Of a DNA stretch of 64,000 bases, positions 1-8,637 are shown in pieces. A program made the translations under genes and the position numbers. The stretch lies in NCBI GenBank assembly GCA_020444415.1, contig JAHLLA010000002.1, positions 1 through 64,000 of the forward strand. Direction: 5' to 3'. The notes below the pieces were generated by a model. That model saw only the letters and a program-made list of their open reading frames with translations. It was not told the DNA's origin and made no database searches. Numbering within the stretch: the stretch's first letter is position 1; the number at the start of each line of letters is the position of its first letter. This DNA comes from Bacteroidota bacterium. GTDB taxonomy: Bacteria; Bacteroidota; Bacteroidia; Bacteroidales; F082.

Positions 1-8
1 GTCCCGTT

Positions 9-85
9 TGGTGATCCCGGCGGGACTCGAACCCACGACCCGCAGCTTAGAAGGCTGCTGCTCTATCCAACTGAGCTACGAGACC
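9..85 (-). tRNA. tRNA-Arg (anticodon UCU), CCA encoded
   Basis: Read on the minus strand, the 77-nt segment folds as a full cloverleaf. The acceptor stem pairs GGTCTCG with CGGGATC, with G-U pairs at G2-T71 and T5-G68. The anticodon stem is GCAGC/GCTGC around loop CTTCTAA, which gives anticodon TCT. The T arm is GTGGG, TTCGAGT, CCCGC. The discriminator base is A, and an encoded CCA follows at 9-11. It should read AGA codons (and AGG by wobble). No second tRNA is adjacent in the window. Confidence 0.96.
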
Positions 86-147
86 AAAAATCGGCTGCAA
101 AAGTAATAAACATTCATTCGATTGCAAAATTTATATTGATTCAGGTA

Positions 148-1074
148 TTAATCTTCTGCAGGTTTGATCATAAATCCCATATAACCTCCGAAAAAGAAAA
201 GTGGCGCCAACAAATAAGCGATCCAAACTTTATCGCCGAAGAGTATTACGCTGGGTAGGAGTATAATGATACAAACTACTATAGAGTAAATCATTTTGCG
301 CCTGGCTTTTTTATATTGCTTCTTCCAATTGTCGTTTATCACATAGCCTTCTTCAAGTTCATCCCTGTATTTAATAAGGGCTTTCTTTTTATCACGGCCT
401 TTTCTGAAATACCTGCCGCTCATCATCATACCGATAAGCCAGAGGATATACAGCAACCACATGAACAAGCCAGGCAGCCGCCCTTTTATTTTCTCCCACG
501 ACATATTGCTTTTTGCTGCTTTCCATGAAAAGGTATCTTTGAGATTTTTCATTATTGGAACGGAAACATCCATGCTCTCTAAAACAGGCAATAATGCTTC
601 AAAATCCGAATCTTTTGAATATGCAATAATTGCATAAGCATAATGTTTTTGTACTTCGTAGTGGGCATAAGCATAAAATCCATTTGCATTTCTGTCATAT
701 TTCTTACGGATATAATTGATATGATCCGCATCGTCAAGTACATAACCCAGGTACTCGCCAATATAGGGAATGAGTCTGTCTACTTCGGTATTGGTAGTTT
801 GCCCCAGTCTGGGAAAAAATATACTGTCGTTTGCTACAAACTTTTCGAGATCCACATCTCCCTCCAGTAGAAAGAAAGCATAGGCAGCCAGCTCGAATTT
901 TCCATCATCTGATATTAAAACCACACGCAGGTTGGTGTCCTTTTCATTGGTAACTGTCCAGTTTTCAGGATATTCAAAAGAAAAATAATAAATGGTGTCC
1001 TGAAATTGAGTGAGTTGTGAAAAGGCTGAAATGGAAAGGAATAATATCCCTAAAGATAAAAGCAGGTTTTTCAT
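148..1074 (-). CDS. Exported N-domain protein with C-terminal membrane helices, unknown function
   Basis: I do not recognise the family. The 308-residue product opens with a signal peptide (MKNLLLSLGILFLSISAFS, likely cleaved after it). A soluble, probably periplasmic domain of about 160 residues follows and includes the segment FEYPENWTV. One hydrophobic helix lies near residues 205-220, then a basic cytoplasmic stretch (GRDKKKALIKYRDELEEG), then two helices at about 262-302. The layout suggests an inner-membrane protein with an external sensor-like or binding domain. The gene stands alone: the tRNA lies downstream, and about 117 bp without a clear signal separate it from the dehydrogenase gene upstream on the same strand. 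No function is proposed. Confidence 0.75.
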   Translation of the reverse strand: MKNLLLSLGILFLSISAFSQLTQFQDTIYYFSFEYPENWTVTNEKDTNLRVVLISDDGKFELAAYAFFLLEGDVDLEKFVANDSIFFPRLGQTTNTEVDRLIPYIGEYLGYVLDDADHINYIRKKYDRNANGFYAYAHYEVQKHYAYAIIAYSKDSDFEALLPVLESMDVSVPIMKNLKDTFSWKAAKSNMSWEKIKGRLPGLFMWLLYILWLIGMMMSGRYFRKGRDKKKALIKYRDELEEGYVINDNWKKQYKKARRKMIYSIVVCIIILLPSVILFGDKVWIAYLLAPLFFFGGYMGFMIKPAED

Positions 1075-1191
1075 GTTGGATAAAGGTTAATTTATACGGA
1101 TAAAATTATGAATTATATCGCTAGCCCTCTGCGCCTTTTATGATAAAACCGTTTACTTTATAATGGTTCCGAATAAAAACGAGATAAAATT

Positions 1192-4140
1192 TTATTTCAG
1201 CGCATCATACAAAATTTCTGCCGGATGCAGAGCCGTTTTTTTTGTCCCGTCTTTTATTTGATGACGGCAAGAAGTTCCGGTTGCAGCAATAAGCACTTCA
1301 TGATCAGTTTTTCTGATGGCCGGGAATAGCACCAGTTCACCAATTTTCATCGAAATATCGTAGTGTTCTTTCTCAAAACCGAAGGACCCCGCCATACCAC
1401 AGCAACCTGAAGGTATTTCTTCCGTGGAATAGTTTTCAGGAAAATTCAGGACAAATAGGGTAGGAGCCGTCGAGGCGATAGCCTTCTGCTGGCAGTGCCC
1501 GTGCAATTTAATTTTCTTATGCTCTGAAGTGAAAGCATCTTTATTAATTTTTCCTGATTTCATCTCCCTTTCCAGGAATTCATCAATCATCCAGGTGTTG
1601 GTTGCCATTTCTTTTGATTTTTCTTTTAAGGGAGTATCCACCAGATCTGTGTATTCATCCCTGAAAGTCAGGATAGCAGAAGGTTCAATGCCTACCAAAG
1701 GGGTTTTGGAAGAAATGAGGCCATGTAACAAAGCCACATTTTTATTGGCCATCTGTTTTGCTTTTCTAAGGAGGCCTTTCGATAAAAAAGTCCGGGCGCT
1801 CTCCAGGTGTTTCGGGATTATAACTTCATATCCGAGTTTGTTCAGCAGCAGGATTGTTTTAATGCCAATAACAGTATCATTAAATCGGGTAAATTCATCA
1901 TTGAAAAGGTACACTTTCCCGTTTGGAAAATCATGTGAGATATTCTGCTGGTTTTTTGCCCACCATTTTTCAAGCCTGATCCCAGACAATAAGGGAAACT
2001 TCCTCTTTTTAGAGAAGCCGAGTAAACCTGCATTTAATCGTGATAAAAATGAATTCTGATTGATGAAATTATAGATACCAGGAAAGTAGCTTCCCAATAA
2101 ATTGATCGACGAAATATATGCAATAACCCTCGAGCGCAACGGAATTCCATGTTCGTCATAATAATGCTGCAGGAACTCTGCCTTTAATTTAGCAACATCT
2201 ACACTCGAAGGGCATTCAGATTTACAGGCTTTACACGACAAACAAAGCTCCATTGCTTCATAAATCTCCCTGTGGTCAAATGGATTCTTTTTTGCTGAAT
2301 GTGTTAAAAATTCACGTAAAATATTGGCCCGGGCCCTGGTGGAGTGTTTTTCATCACGTGTGGCCATATAGCTTGGGCACATGGTGCCGCCAACCAGTTC
2401 AGTTTTCCGGCAGGCACCAGCTCCATTACATTTTTCTGCTGCACGTAGAATGCCTAAATCGTTTGAGAAATCAAAAACGGTTTCAATTTCTTTGGTTTGC
2501 TGCCCCGGCTGATAACGTAGACTGGTATTCATTACAGGCGTATCAACAATTTTACCCGGATTGAAAATATGGTCCGGGTCCCAGGCGTTTTTAATTTCCT
2601 TCAGTAGCTTATAATTGTGTTCCCCGATCATGATGGGTATAAACTCACCACGAAGCCGCCCGTCTCCGTGTTCACCGCTCAATGAGCCTTTATATTTTTT
2701 AACCAGGTGAGCTGTTTCTTTGGCGATCTGATGAAATAATTCTACATCATGCGGATTCTTGAGATCTAAAATGGGCCGCAGGTGAAGTTCGCCGGTGGCA
2801 ATATGCGCGTGATATACACAGTCTTTATTGTATTTCTTTAAAATCCCGACAAACTCTTTAATATATGCCGGTAATACCCTTGGATGAACGGCTGCATCTT
2901 CGACAACAGCTACCGGTTTGGAATCACCTTTCATATTACTTAATACGCCGAGACCTGCTTTTCTAAGCGCCCATACCTTGGACATATCGGTGGATGTAAC
3001 CACAGGAAAATGGAAACCATAATTCAGGCTTCGCATTTCCCTTTCCATAGCCCCAACTTTTTTTAGGATCTCCTGCTCCTGGTGTGCTGCAAATTCAATG
3101 ATCAATATGGCACCGGGATCACCCTGAATGAAGAAACGGTTTTTATTTTGTGCGATATTTTCTTTGGTTAGATCCAGGATGGCTTTGTCCATTAGCTCGA
3201 TAGCCAGCGGTTTATGCGCTAAGGCGATGAGGTTTGCTTCCAGCGCATCTTCAATACTTTCCAGGTGCACACAAACAAGCGCTTTATGTTTCGGAGGTAG
3301 ATCGACCAGGTTTAATTTAATTTCTGTGGTAAACGCCAATGTTCCTTCCGAACCGGCCAGCATCTTTGAAAAGTTAAACAATTCACCTTCCGGATGAAAT
3401 GGCTGTGTATTTAATAACAAATCGACGGCATAACCCGTATTTCTTCTTTTAATCTCCGGATCAGGGTATTCATTTTTAATCTGTTCCCTGTTTTCAGGAT
3501 GATTCAATATCTCAGAAATGTTCCTGTATATCAGGCTCTCAAACGTATCACCTTTGCATTTTTCTTCAAATTCTTTATTGCTCAATGGCCTGAATACGGC
3601 TTCGCTTCCATCACTTAAAATCGTACTGACCTCAAGTGTGTGTTCTCTGGTGCTTCCATATACCAATGAATGTGCTCCGCATGCATTGTTTCCCAGCATA
3701 CCTCCCATCATGCAGCGGTTAGAAGTAGAAGTTTCCGGACCAAAAAACAAACCGTGTTCTTTTAATTCCAGGTTCAGTTCATCAAGTATAACACCCGGTT
3801 CTACCCTGGCCCATTTTTCATCCTTGTTAATTTCCAAAATGCGTGTCATATGTTTCGACACATCCACCACAATTCCATGGCCAACTACCTGCCCGGCTAA
3901 AGATGTGCCGGCAGTTCGAGGAATGAGTGAGGTTTTATGGTCCCTGGCAAAGAGGATCAGTTTTTTGATATCCTCTTTATTTCTTGGATAAGCCACCGCC
4001 AGAGGCAATTCACGATAGGCTGAAGCATCTGTGGCGTACATCAACCTGTCAGACAGGCTGAAGAAGAATTCTCCATCCATCGCATCTCTCAGTAATTCAA
4101 GTTGCTGCTGTAGTTTTAAGTCTATCGTTCGATGGTTCAT
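1192..4140 (-). CDS. ydiJ: YdiJ-like FAD-linked dehydrogenase with Fe-S domain, probable D-2-hydroxyglutarate dehydrogenase
   Basis: The 982-residue protein joins a VAO/PCMH-type FAD-binding domain and FAD-oxidase C-terminal domain to a GlcF-like iron-sulfur part. The flavin loop PRTAGTSLAGQ lies near residues 74-83. Cys-rich segments follow near 571-590 (CNGAGACRK) and 632-643 (CLSCKACKSEC), the latter a 4Fe-4S pattern. A CCG-type motif (GCCGMAGSFG) starts at residue 912. This order and length match E. coli YdiJ (about 1018 aa), known as a D-2-hydroxyglutarate dehydrogenase; D-lactate or glycolate dehydrogenases share the fold. The ATG at 4140 lies 27 bp after the stop of the HglS-like gene, so the two are probably one operon. 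HglS makes D-2-hydroxyglutarate, which is the main reason to prefer that substrate; this is inference. Confidence 0.85.
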   Translation of the reverse strand: MNHRTIDLKLQQQLELLRDAMDGEFFFSLSDRLMYATDASAYRELPLAVAYPRNKEDIKKLILFARDHKTSLIPRTAGTSLAGQVVGHGIVVDVSKHMTRILEINKDEKWARVEPGVILDELNLELKEHGLFFGPETSTSNRCMMGGMLGNNACGAHSLVYGSTREHTLEVSTILSDGSEAVFRPLSNKEFEEKCKGDTFESLIYRNISEILNHPENREQIKNEYPDPEIKRRNTGYAVDLLLNTQPFHPEGELFNFSKMLAGSEGTLAFTTEIKLNLVDLPPKHKALVCVHLESIEDALEANLIALAHKPLAIELMDKAILDLTKENIAQNKNRFFIQGDPGAILIIEFAAHQEQEILKKVGAMEREMRSLNYGFHFPVVTSTDMSKVWALRKAGLGVLSNMKGDSKPVAVVEDAAVHPRVLPAYIKEFVGILKKYNKDCVYHAHIATGELHLRPILDLKNPHDVELFHQIAKETAHLVKKYKGSLSGEHGDGRLRGEFIPIMIGEHNYKLLKEIKNAWDPDHIFNPGKIVDTPVMNTSLRYQPGQQTKEIETVFDFSNDLGILRAAEKCNGAGACRKTELVGGTMCPSYMATRDEKHSTRARANILREFLTHSAKKNPFDHREIYEAMELCLSCKACKSECPSSVDVAKLKAEFLQHYYDEHGIPLRSRVIAYISSINLLGSYFPGIYNFINQNSFLSRLNAGLLGFSKKRKFPLLSGIRLEKWWAKNQQNISHDFPNGKVYLFNDEFTRFNDTVIGIKTILLLNKLGYEVIIPKHLESARTFLSKGLLRKAKQMANKNVALLHGLISSKTPLVGIEPSAILTFRDEYTDLVDTPLKEKSKEMATNTWMIDEFLEREMKSGKINKDAFTSEHKKIKLHGHCQQKAIASTAPTLFVLNFPENYSTEEIPSGCCGMAGSFGFEKEHYDISMKIGELVLFPAIRKTDHEVLIAATGTSCRHQIKDGTKKTALHPAEILYDALK

Positions 4141-4167
4141 TTGCCTTTTTTCAGAATCATGCTTATT

Positions 4168-4980
4168 TTAGTTTTCCGGCAGGTTATCGGTGCTTTCAAA
4201 AATTTTATCTGCTGATTTTGCAATAAATCCACCATATAATTTACCTGTCTGAACGGGGTACCTACGGGCAAATTCGTAATAGCAGGAAGGAATATTGAAA
4301 ACGCCTTTTTTAAATTGAACATCAAGTTTTCCTGCTTTTGTACTGCTCTGTTCGAGTAGCTCTTCGGGGGTGCCTTTCACTTCACCACCAGAAGTATTCA
4401 ACTCAAATCCCTGACCTTTCAGAAATTGGTTGAGCACATGAATGTCGTTGTATTTTTTCAGTGCGTTAATGCTTACCGTAAAGTGATTGGCCCTGAAACC
4501 ATACACATACAGCCACGCGGCATATTCTGATTCTTCTTTCAGTTTCTGATAAGTATCGTATTCAGGTATTCCCCAGGCATTCCCAGCATGGATAAGCGAA
4601 GATGCATCAAGTATTTTTTCAGGAATTCTATCAATTAATTCAGCTACGGTCTTTTGCAAAAAAGGACTGAAAAATTTTGGTTGTAAGGCACTTATAAAAA
4701 TACGGGGTGCGTCCCTGAAAGGTTTATACTCATAGTGTTTGGCTACCAGCTTTTTTTCTTCAAAAACATAATCGCCTTTGTATTCGTAACCTGCATCAAT
4801 GAATGGTTTGGCAAGTGTATCAATGTTGATGCGCGGATCATCAAAAGTGCGAATAGCAATGTGATCGTTCACAACCGTTTCTCCTTCGCTGACCAGCAGG
4901 TCATATACGCGTTTGGCTTCAGGGTTTTGGGTAATGTAATCGTGCCACAATCGGTCGAATAGGTTTTGTGCTTTTATCAT
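4168..4980 (-). CDS. hglS: DUF1338 / HglS-like 2-oxoadipate dioxygenase-decarboxylase
   Basis: The 270-residue protein belongs to the DUF1338 (YdcJ/HglS) family of Fe(II) enzymes in the vicinal-oxygen-chelate fold. Candidate metal ligands are His40 in VVNDHIAIRTFDD, His166 in RANHFTVSIN and Glu236 in CYYEFARRY. These correspond by motif to the His-His-Glu triad described for Pseudomonas HglS. That enzyme converts 2-oxoadipate to D-2-hydroxyglutarate in lysine breakdown. I place the start at ATG 4980; an in-frame TTG at 4992 is the only alternative close by. The gene is directly upstream of a YdiJ-like dehydrogenase on the same strand, the next enzyme of that route. It is shorter than HglS proper (about 460 aa), as in many Bacteroidota members of the family, so the exact substrate is not certain. 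Confidence 0.82.
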   Translation of the reverse strand: MIKAQNLFDRLWHDYITQNPEAKRVYDLLVSEGETVVNDHIAIRTFDDPRINIDTLAKPFIDAGYEYKGDYVFEEKKLVAKHYEYKPFRDAPRIFISALQPKFFSPFLQKTVAELIDRIPEKILDASSLIHAGNAWGIPEYDTYQKLKEESEYAAWLYVYGFRANHFTVSINALKKYNDIHVLNQFLKGQGFELNTSGGEVKGTPEELLEQSSTKAGKLDVQFKKGVFNIPSCYYEFARRYPVQTGKLYGGFIAKSADKIFESTDNLPEN

Positions 4981-5125
4981 GGCTTGCAACAAATAGTTTT
5001 TTCAAATGATGTGAACATTTACTTTTAATAGTATTATGCGAAGATAAGGAGAACATTTACCTGCGTATCCCAATTACAGGATTTTTTTCGACTCTTATAA
5101 GCTCAAAGAGGATAATTTCATCAAT

Positions 5126-5157
5126 TTTCCGAGTTAATCATTTTAAGACTACTTTTG
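5126..5157 (+). promoter_or_regulatory. Probable typA promoter, Bacteroidota type
   Basis: TACTTTTG at 5150-5157 fits the Bacteroidota -7 consensus TAnnTTTG. TTTC at 5126-5129 lies 20 bp upstream, one base from the -33 TTTG. Transcription would begin near 5163, about 20 nt before the typA ATG at 5184. Confidence 0.6.
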
Positions 5158-5183
5158 CACCCTGTTTTTTTAAGCCACTATTT

Positions 5184-6986
5184 ATGCAAAGTATCAGAAA
5201 TATAGCTATCATCGCTCACGTTGACCACGGTAAAACTACATTGGTAGACAGGATGCTACACCAAGTGAAACTTTTCAGGGACAACCAGGAAATGGGTGAC
5301 CTGATCCTTGACAGCAATGACCAGGAGCGCGAACGCGGAATTACCATCCTTTCAAAAAATGTTTCAATTCGTTACAAAGACGTTAAAATTAATATCATCG
5401 ATACACCGGGCCACTCCGATTTTGGAGGTGAAGTAGAACGTGTGCTTAACATGGCTGATGGCGTTATTTTACTGGTAGACGCTTTTGAAGGCCCTATGCC
5501 TCAAACACGATTTGTACTGCAAAAGGCCATAGATTTGGGATTGAAGCCCATTGTTGTTATAAACAAAGTGGATAAACCCAATTGCCGTCCTGATGAAGTG
5601 CATGAAGCTGTTTTCGATCTGATGTTCAACCTGGGTGCCACGGAAGACCAGATTGATTTTCCGGTGGTATTTGGCTCATCAAAGGAAGGTTGGATGTCGG
5701 ATGACTGGCAAAAGCCCGCTGATGATGTTTCCTACCTGTTGGATGTGATCGTCGAGCATATCCCACCCTCTAAATTTGTTGATGGTACACCACAAATGCA
5801 AATCACTTCACTCGATTATTCCTCTTATGTTGGAAGAATAGCGGTAGGTAGATTGTCGCGTGGAAAACTACAGATGGGGATGAACGTTTCACTTGTAAAA
5901 AGGGATGGCAGCATCACCAAGTCAAAAATAAAAGAGTTATACCTTTTTGAGGGTTTAGGGAAGGAAAAATGCAAAACAGAAGTGCTGGCCGGCGATATTG
6001 TTGCTATTATGGGACTGGAAGACTTTGAGATTGGGGATACGGTAACAGATTTTGAAAAACCTGAAGGATTGCCTGCCATTAAAATTGATGAACCAACCAT
6101 GAGTATGATATTTACCATTAACAACTCGCCGTTTTTTGGCAAGGAAGGTAAGTATGTTACATCAAGACATCTCAGGGACCGCTTATACCTGGAAACAGAA
6201 AAAAACCTGGCTTTAAAGATTGACGAAACCAATTCTGCTGATGCCTACCTGGTGTATGGAAGAGGTATCCTGCATTTGTCAATTCTGGTGGAAACCATGC
6301 GCCGTGAAGGATATGAGTTTCAGCTCGGACAACCACAGGTGATCATCAAAGAAATAGATGGTGTTAAACATGAACCTGTAGAAAGCTTAACGGTGCTTGT
6401 GCCTGAAGATTTTTCCGGGAAAGTAATTGACATTGTTACGATGAGAAAAGGTACCTTTTTAAATATGGAGCCTAAAAACGACCGGATGATGCTTGAGTTT
6501 AGCATTCCTTCCCGAGGCATCATAGGCTTGCGTAATACCCTTCTAACTGCTACGGAAGGTGAAGCCATTATTGCACATAGGTTCGACAAATATGAAGCCT
6601 GGAAAGGTGAAATTTCCACCCGTGTAAACGGAGCCCTGATCTCTATGGAAACCGGAACCGCTATTCCCTATGCTATCTGGAAACTGGTAGATCGCGGCAA
6701 ATTTTTTATCCATACCAATGAAGATATTTATGCAGGACAGGTAATTGGTGAAAACTCCAGGGCCGGTGACCTGGTTGTAAACGTGAATAAAACTAAAAAG
6801 CTGAGCAATATGCGGGCTTCCGGTTCGGATGATAAAGTGTTAATTCCGCCACCGATCAGGTTTTCATTGGAAGAATACATGGAAACCATTCGTGAGGATG
6901 AATACCTGGAAGTAACACCTCGTTCTTTGCGGCTCAGGAAAATATTATTGAACGAACACGATAGAAAAAGACAATCCAAAATTTAG
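5184..6986 (+). CDS. typA: Ribosome-associated GTPase TypA/BipA
   Basis: The 600-residue protein is a full-length translational GTPase of the TypA/BipA family, which acts on the ribosome in 50S assembly and stress adaptation. The G domain shows G1 [10 protein letters not shown] near residues 11-20, the switch I motif [22 protein letters not shown] (G3) and NKVD (G4). Domain II, the EF-G-like domains III and V and the BipA-specific C-terminal domain follow, ending in a basic tail ([13 protein letters not shown]). Its length matches the family norm. The start at ATG 5184 gives the usual N-terminus ([20 protein letters not shown]). A lipoprotein gene follows 4 bp downstream and may be co-transcribed. 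Nothing is missing or odd. Confidence 0.98.
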   Translation: MQSIRNIAIIAHVDHGKTTLVDRMLHQVKLFRDNQEMGDLILDSNDQERERGITILSKNVSIRYKDVKINIIDTPGHSDFGGEVERVLNMADGVILLVDAFEGPMPQTRFVLQKAIDLGLKPIVVINKVDKPNCRPDEVHEAVFDLMFNLGATEDQIDFPVVFGSSKEGWMSDDWQKPADDVSYLLDVIVEHIPPSKFVDGTPQMQITSLDYSSYVGRIAVGRLSRGKLQMGMNVSLVKRDGSITKSKIKELYLFEGLGKEKCKTEVLAGDIVAIMGLEDFEIGDTVTDFEKPEGLPAIKIDEPTMSMIFTINNSPFFGKEGKYVTSRHLRDRLYLETEKNLALKIDETNSADAYLVYGRGILHLSILVETMRREGYEFQLGQPQVIIKEIDGVKHEPVESLTVLVPEDFSGKVIDIVTMRKGTFLNMEPKNDRMMLEFSIPSRGIIGLRNTLLTATEGEAIIAHRFDKYEAWKGEISTRVNGALISMETGTAIPYAIWKLVDRGKFFIHTNEDIYAGQVIGENSRAGDLVVNVNKTKKLSNMRASGSDDKVLIPPPIRFSLEEYMETIREDEYLEVTPRSLRLRKILLNEHDRKRQSKI

Positions 6987-6990
6987 TGTA

Positions 6991-7572
6991 ATGAGAAAAG
7001 TTATTTTAATCTCCCTTTTTGCGGGCTTGCTTACATTGAGCTCATGCGATGCTTTGCAGCAGGTAAGTGATACGGCTACTTTTGTGCTATGTGATTTTTC
7101 AGTGGCAAACGTAAAGGTTGATAAAATCGGAGGTGTATCGCTGGCAAATATCAAAAAACCTGATGATGTGGGCATGTTGAATATGATGTCGCTGGCACAG
7201 CAGGTGATGGCGGGCAGTTTACCAACCACATTGAGTGTGGGTATAAAAGCGACCAACAATCAAAGCCGGGTAGCAGGTATTTCCGGACTTGGCTGGGAAT
7301 TGTTTATGAAAGATCAAAAATACGGCGCAGGCATGATCAATGATGCGGTGACAATTACACCCAATTCGTCCACCGTGTTTCCTGTAAATGTTGAATTTGA
7401 TATCCTGAATATCGTAACTTCAAGCAATATCCAGCAAATTCTTGATAATGTTTTTGATGTGGATAACAAAGATAAACTGAATGAACTGGAACTTCGCTTG
7501 CAATTGAAGCCTTATTACAAAGTGGGTACGCAGGTGCAGGAATATCCGGGAATTATTACGATACAGCCGTAA
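6991..7572 (+). CDS. Lipoprotein with LEA14-like (LEA type 2) domain
   Basis: The 193-residue product begins with a lipoprotein signal peptide whose lipobox LSSC places the lipidated Cys at residue 19. The mature part resembles LEA type 2/WHy beta-sandwich proteins: a central segment (LPTTLSVGIKATNNQSRVAGIS) and a C-terminal region rich in alternating strands, ending RLQLKPYYKVG followed by YPGIITIQP. The family is known from desiccation and stress proteins and from small bacterial lipoproteins, with no defined reaction. It starts 4 bp after typA and probably rides on the typA transcript. The domain call is from the overall pattern and is moderate. Confidence 0.7.
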   Translation: MRKVILISLFAGLLTLSSCDALQQVSDTATFVLCDFSVANVKVDKIGGVSLANIKKPDDVGMLNMMSLAQQVMAGSLPTTLSVGIKATNNQSRVAGISGLGWELFMKDQKYGAGMINDAVTITPNSSTVFPVNVEFDILNIVTSSNIQQILDNVFDVDNKDKLNELELRLQLKPYYKVGTQVQEYPGIITIQP

Positions 7573-7587
7573 TTTATAATCGGCAAG

Positions 7588-7629
7588 CTTCAGTCAGCAG
7601 TCTTCAGTCGGCAGTCTTCGGTCTTCCTA
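7588..7629. repeat. Degenerate heptanucleotide tandem repeat between convergent genes
   Basis: Six units of 7 bp run in register: cttcagt, cagcagt, cttcagt, cggcagt, cttcggt, cttccta, giving a consensus near CNNCAGT. The array starts 15 bp after the lipoprotein stop and reaches the stop codon of the converging ferredoxin gene at 7627. Confidence 0.75.
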
Positions 7630-8532
7630 AACCCATTCTTCTTTTAAGATATCTCCCTGTATTCCAACAACTACCGCTTTGACCGGCACATTCCGGTTGG
7701 CATTCTGGACGGCTGCCTGCACCATTTGAAGTAATCCGCCACAACAAGGCACCTGCATCATCATCACAGTCATGGTATTAATTTTTGCTTTATCAATTAA
7801 CCTGGTTAGTTTTTCGAGATATATATCCATGCCGTTATCCAACTTGGGGCATGCGATGGCCACAGTTTTATCTTTCAACCATTTCTGGTGGAAATTCCCC
7901 AATGAAAAAGCCACACAATCAGCAGCTACAAGTAAATCAGAGTTTTGAAAATAGGATGCCTGCGGATTGATCAGGTGCATTTGCACAGGCCATTGTTTTA
8001 ATTCCGATCTTCCGGAAACCTGATCACCTTCATCCAATGTTATACCCCGGGCTGCAAAGCTCATGGATTGCGAACCAGGACAACCGCCACCTGAATGCGC
8101 ATGATCCATAGCCTTTATATGTACATGGCCTGTTTGTTGCTTTCCATTATTGTGAACTTTTTGCATGACTTTATCTATATCGAAACTAATATTTGCTTCA
8201 TTGTTTTTCAAAAATTGGACCCCCTCTTTCAGGAATTCAAACTCCTGGTGATCTTTTAAATGTTGCAAGTGCGCCACGACCGTATTCTCGCCTTTTTCAA
8301 CCATGATCTTCATCACTTCCGTTTCATTATAAGCTTGAGCCTCACGCTTTTCGATGGTAATGGCTCCTTGCGGACAATGGCCAAGGCAGGCACCCAAACC
8401 GTCACACATGAGGTCACTCACCAACCTGGCTTTGTTATCGATGATCTGAAGAGCGCCTTCATGACAAGAAGGAACACAATCACCACAGCCGTTACACAAT
8501 TCTTCGTCTATATGTACTATTTCTCTTAACAT
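7627..8532 (-). CDS. 2x[4Fe-4S] ferredoxin-domain protein, probable redox/anaerobic function
   Basis: The N-terminus is a bacterial-type ferredoxin with cluster motifs CNGCGDCVPSC (about residues 13-23) and CDGLGACLGHC (about 43-53). A linker with His-rich patches (HVHIKAMDHAHSGGG) follows, then a C-terminal domain of about 150 residues with CVAFSLG, ACPKLDNG and VPCCGG, which may hold another metal site. This architecture is common in anaerobes and facultative bacteria, often beside a Crp/Fnr regulator or hcp, but its substrate is not known to me. A longer reading frame reaches 8592, but the start at ATG 8532 (MLREIVHIDEE) is the ferredoxin family start, and the longer version would begin inside the regulator palindrome. 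The gene is divergent from a Crp/Fnr gene and is probably controlled by it. Confidence 0.85.
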   Translation of the reverse strand: MLREIVHIDEELCNGCGDCVPSCHEGALQIIDNKARLVSDLMCDGLGACLGHCPQGAITIEKREAQAYNETEVMKIMVEKGENTVVAHLQHLKDHQEFEFLKEGVQFLKNNEANISFDIDKVMQKVHNNGKQQTGHVHIKAMDHAHSGGGCPGSQSMSFAARGITLDEGDQVSGRSELKQWPVQMHLINPQASYFQNSDLLVAADCVAFSLGNFHQKWLKDKTVAIACPKLDNGMDIYLEKLTRLIDKAKINTMTVMMMQVPCCGGLLQMVQAAVQNANRNVPVKAVVVGIQGDILKEEWV

Positions 8533-8554
8533 TTTCTTGTTTTTATTGATGATC

Positions 8555-8562
8555 CAAAAGTA
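8555..8562 (-). promoter_or_regulatory. -7 element of the ferredoxin gene promoter
   Basis: On the minus strand this reads TACTTTTG, an exact TAnnTTTG. There is no -33 TTTG at the expected distance; instead a perfect palindrome lies centred about 41-45 bp upstream of the likely start site, as expected for an activator-dependent promoter. Confidence 0.55.
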
Positions 8563-8585
8563 GGTGTTTAGAAAGCACATGCATG

Positions 8586-8599
8586 GTAACATATGTTAC
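8586..8599. promoter_or_regulatory. Perfect 14-bp palindrome, probable Crp/Fnr-family operator
   Basis: GTAACATATGTTAC is its own reverse complement. It lies between the divergent ferredoxin and Crp/Fnr genes. Its centre (8592.5) is about 41 bp from the predicted start sites of both transcripts, the class II activator spacing. The half-site GTAAC resembles those of Crp/Fnr relatives such as DNR/NtcA, not the classical FNR TTGAT. Confidence 0.7.
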
Positions 8600-8618
8600 A
8601 AAAGATTGTTAAAAATGC

Positions 8619-8626
8619 TATATTTG
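8619..8626 (+). promoter_or_regulatory. -7 element of the Crp/Fnr regulator promoter
   Basis: TATATTTG fits TAnnTTTG exactly. A start site near 8633 would put the palindrome centre at about -41 and give a leader of only about 5 nt before ATG 8638. No -33 element is visible. Confidence 0.5.
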
Positions 8627-8637
8627 AAAGAAAAAGT

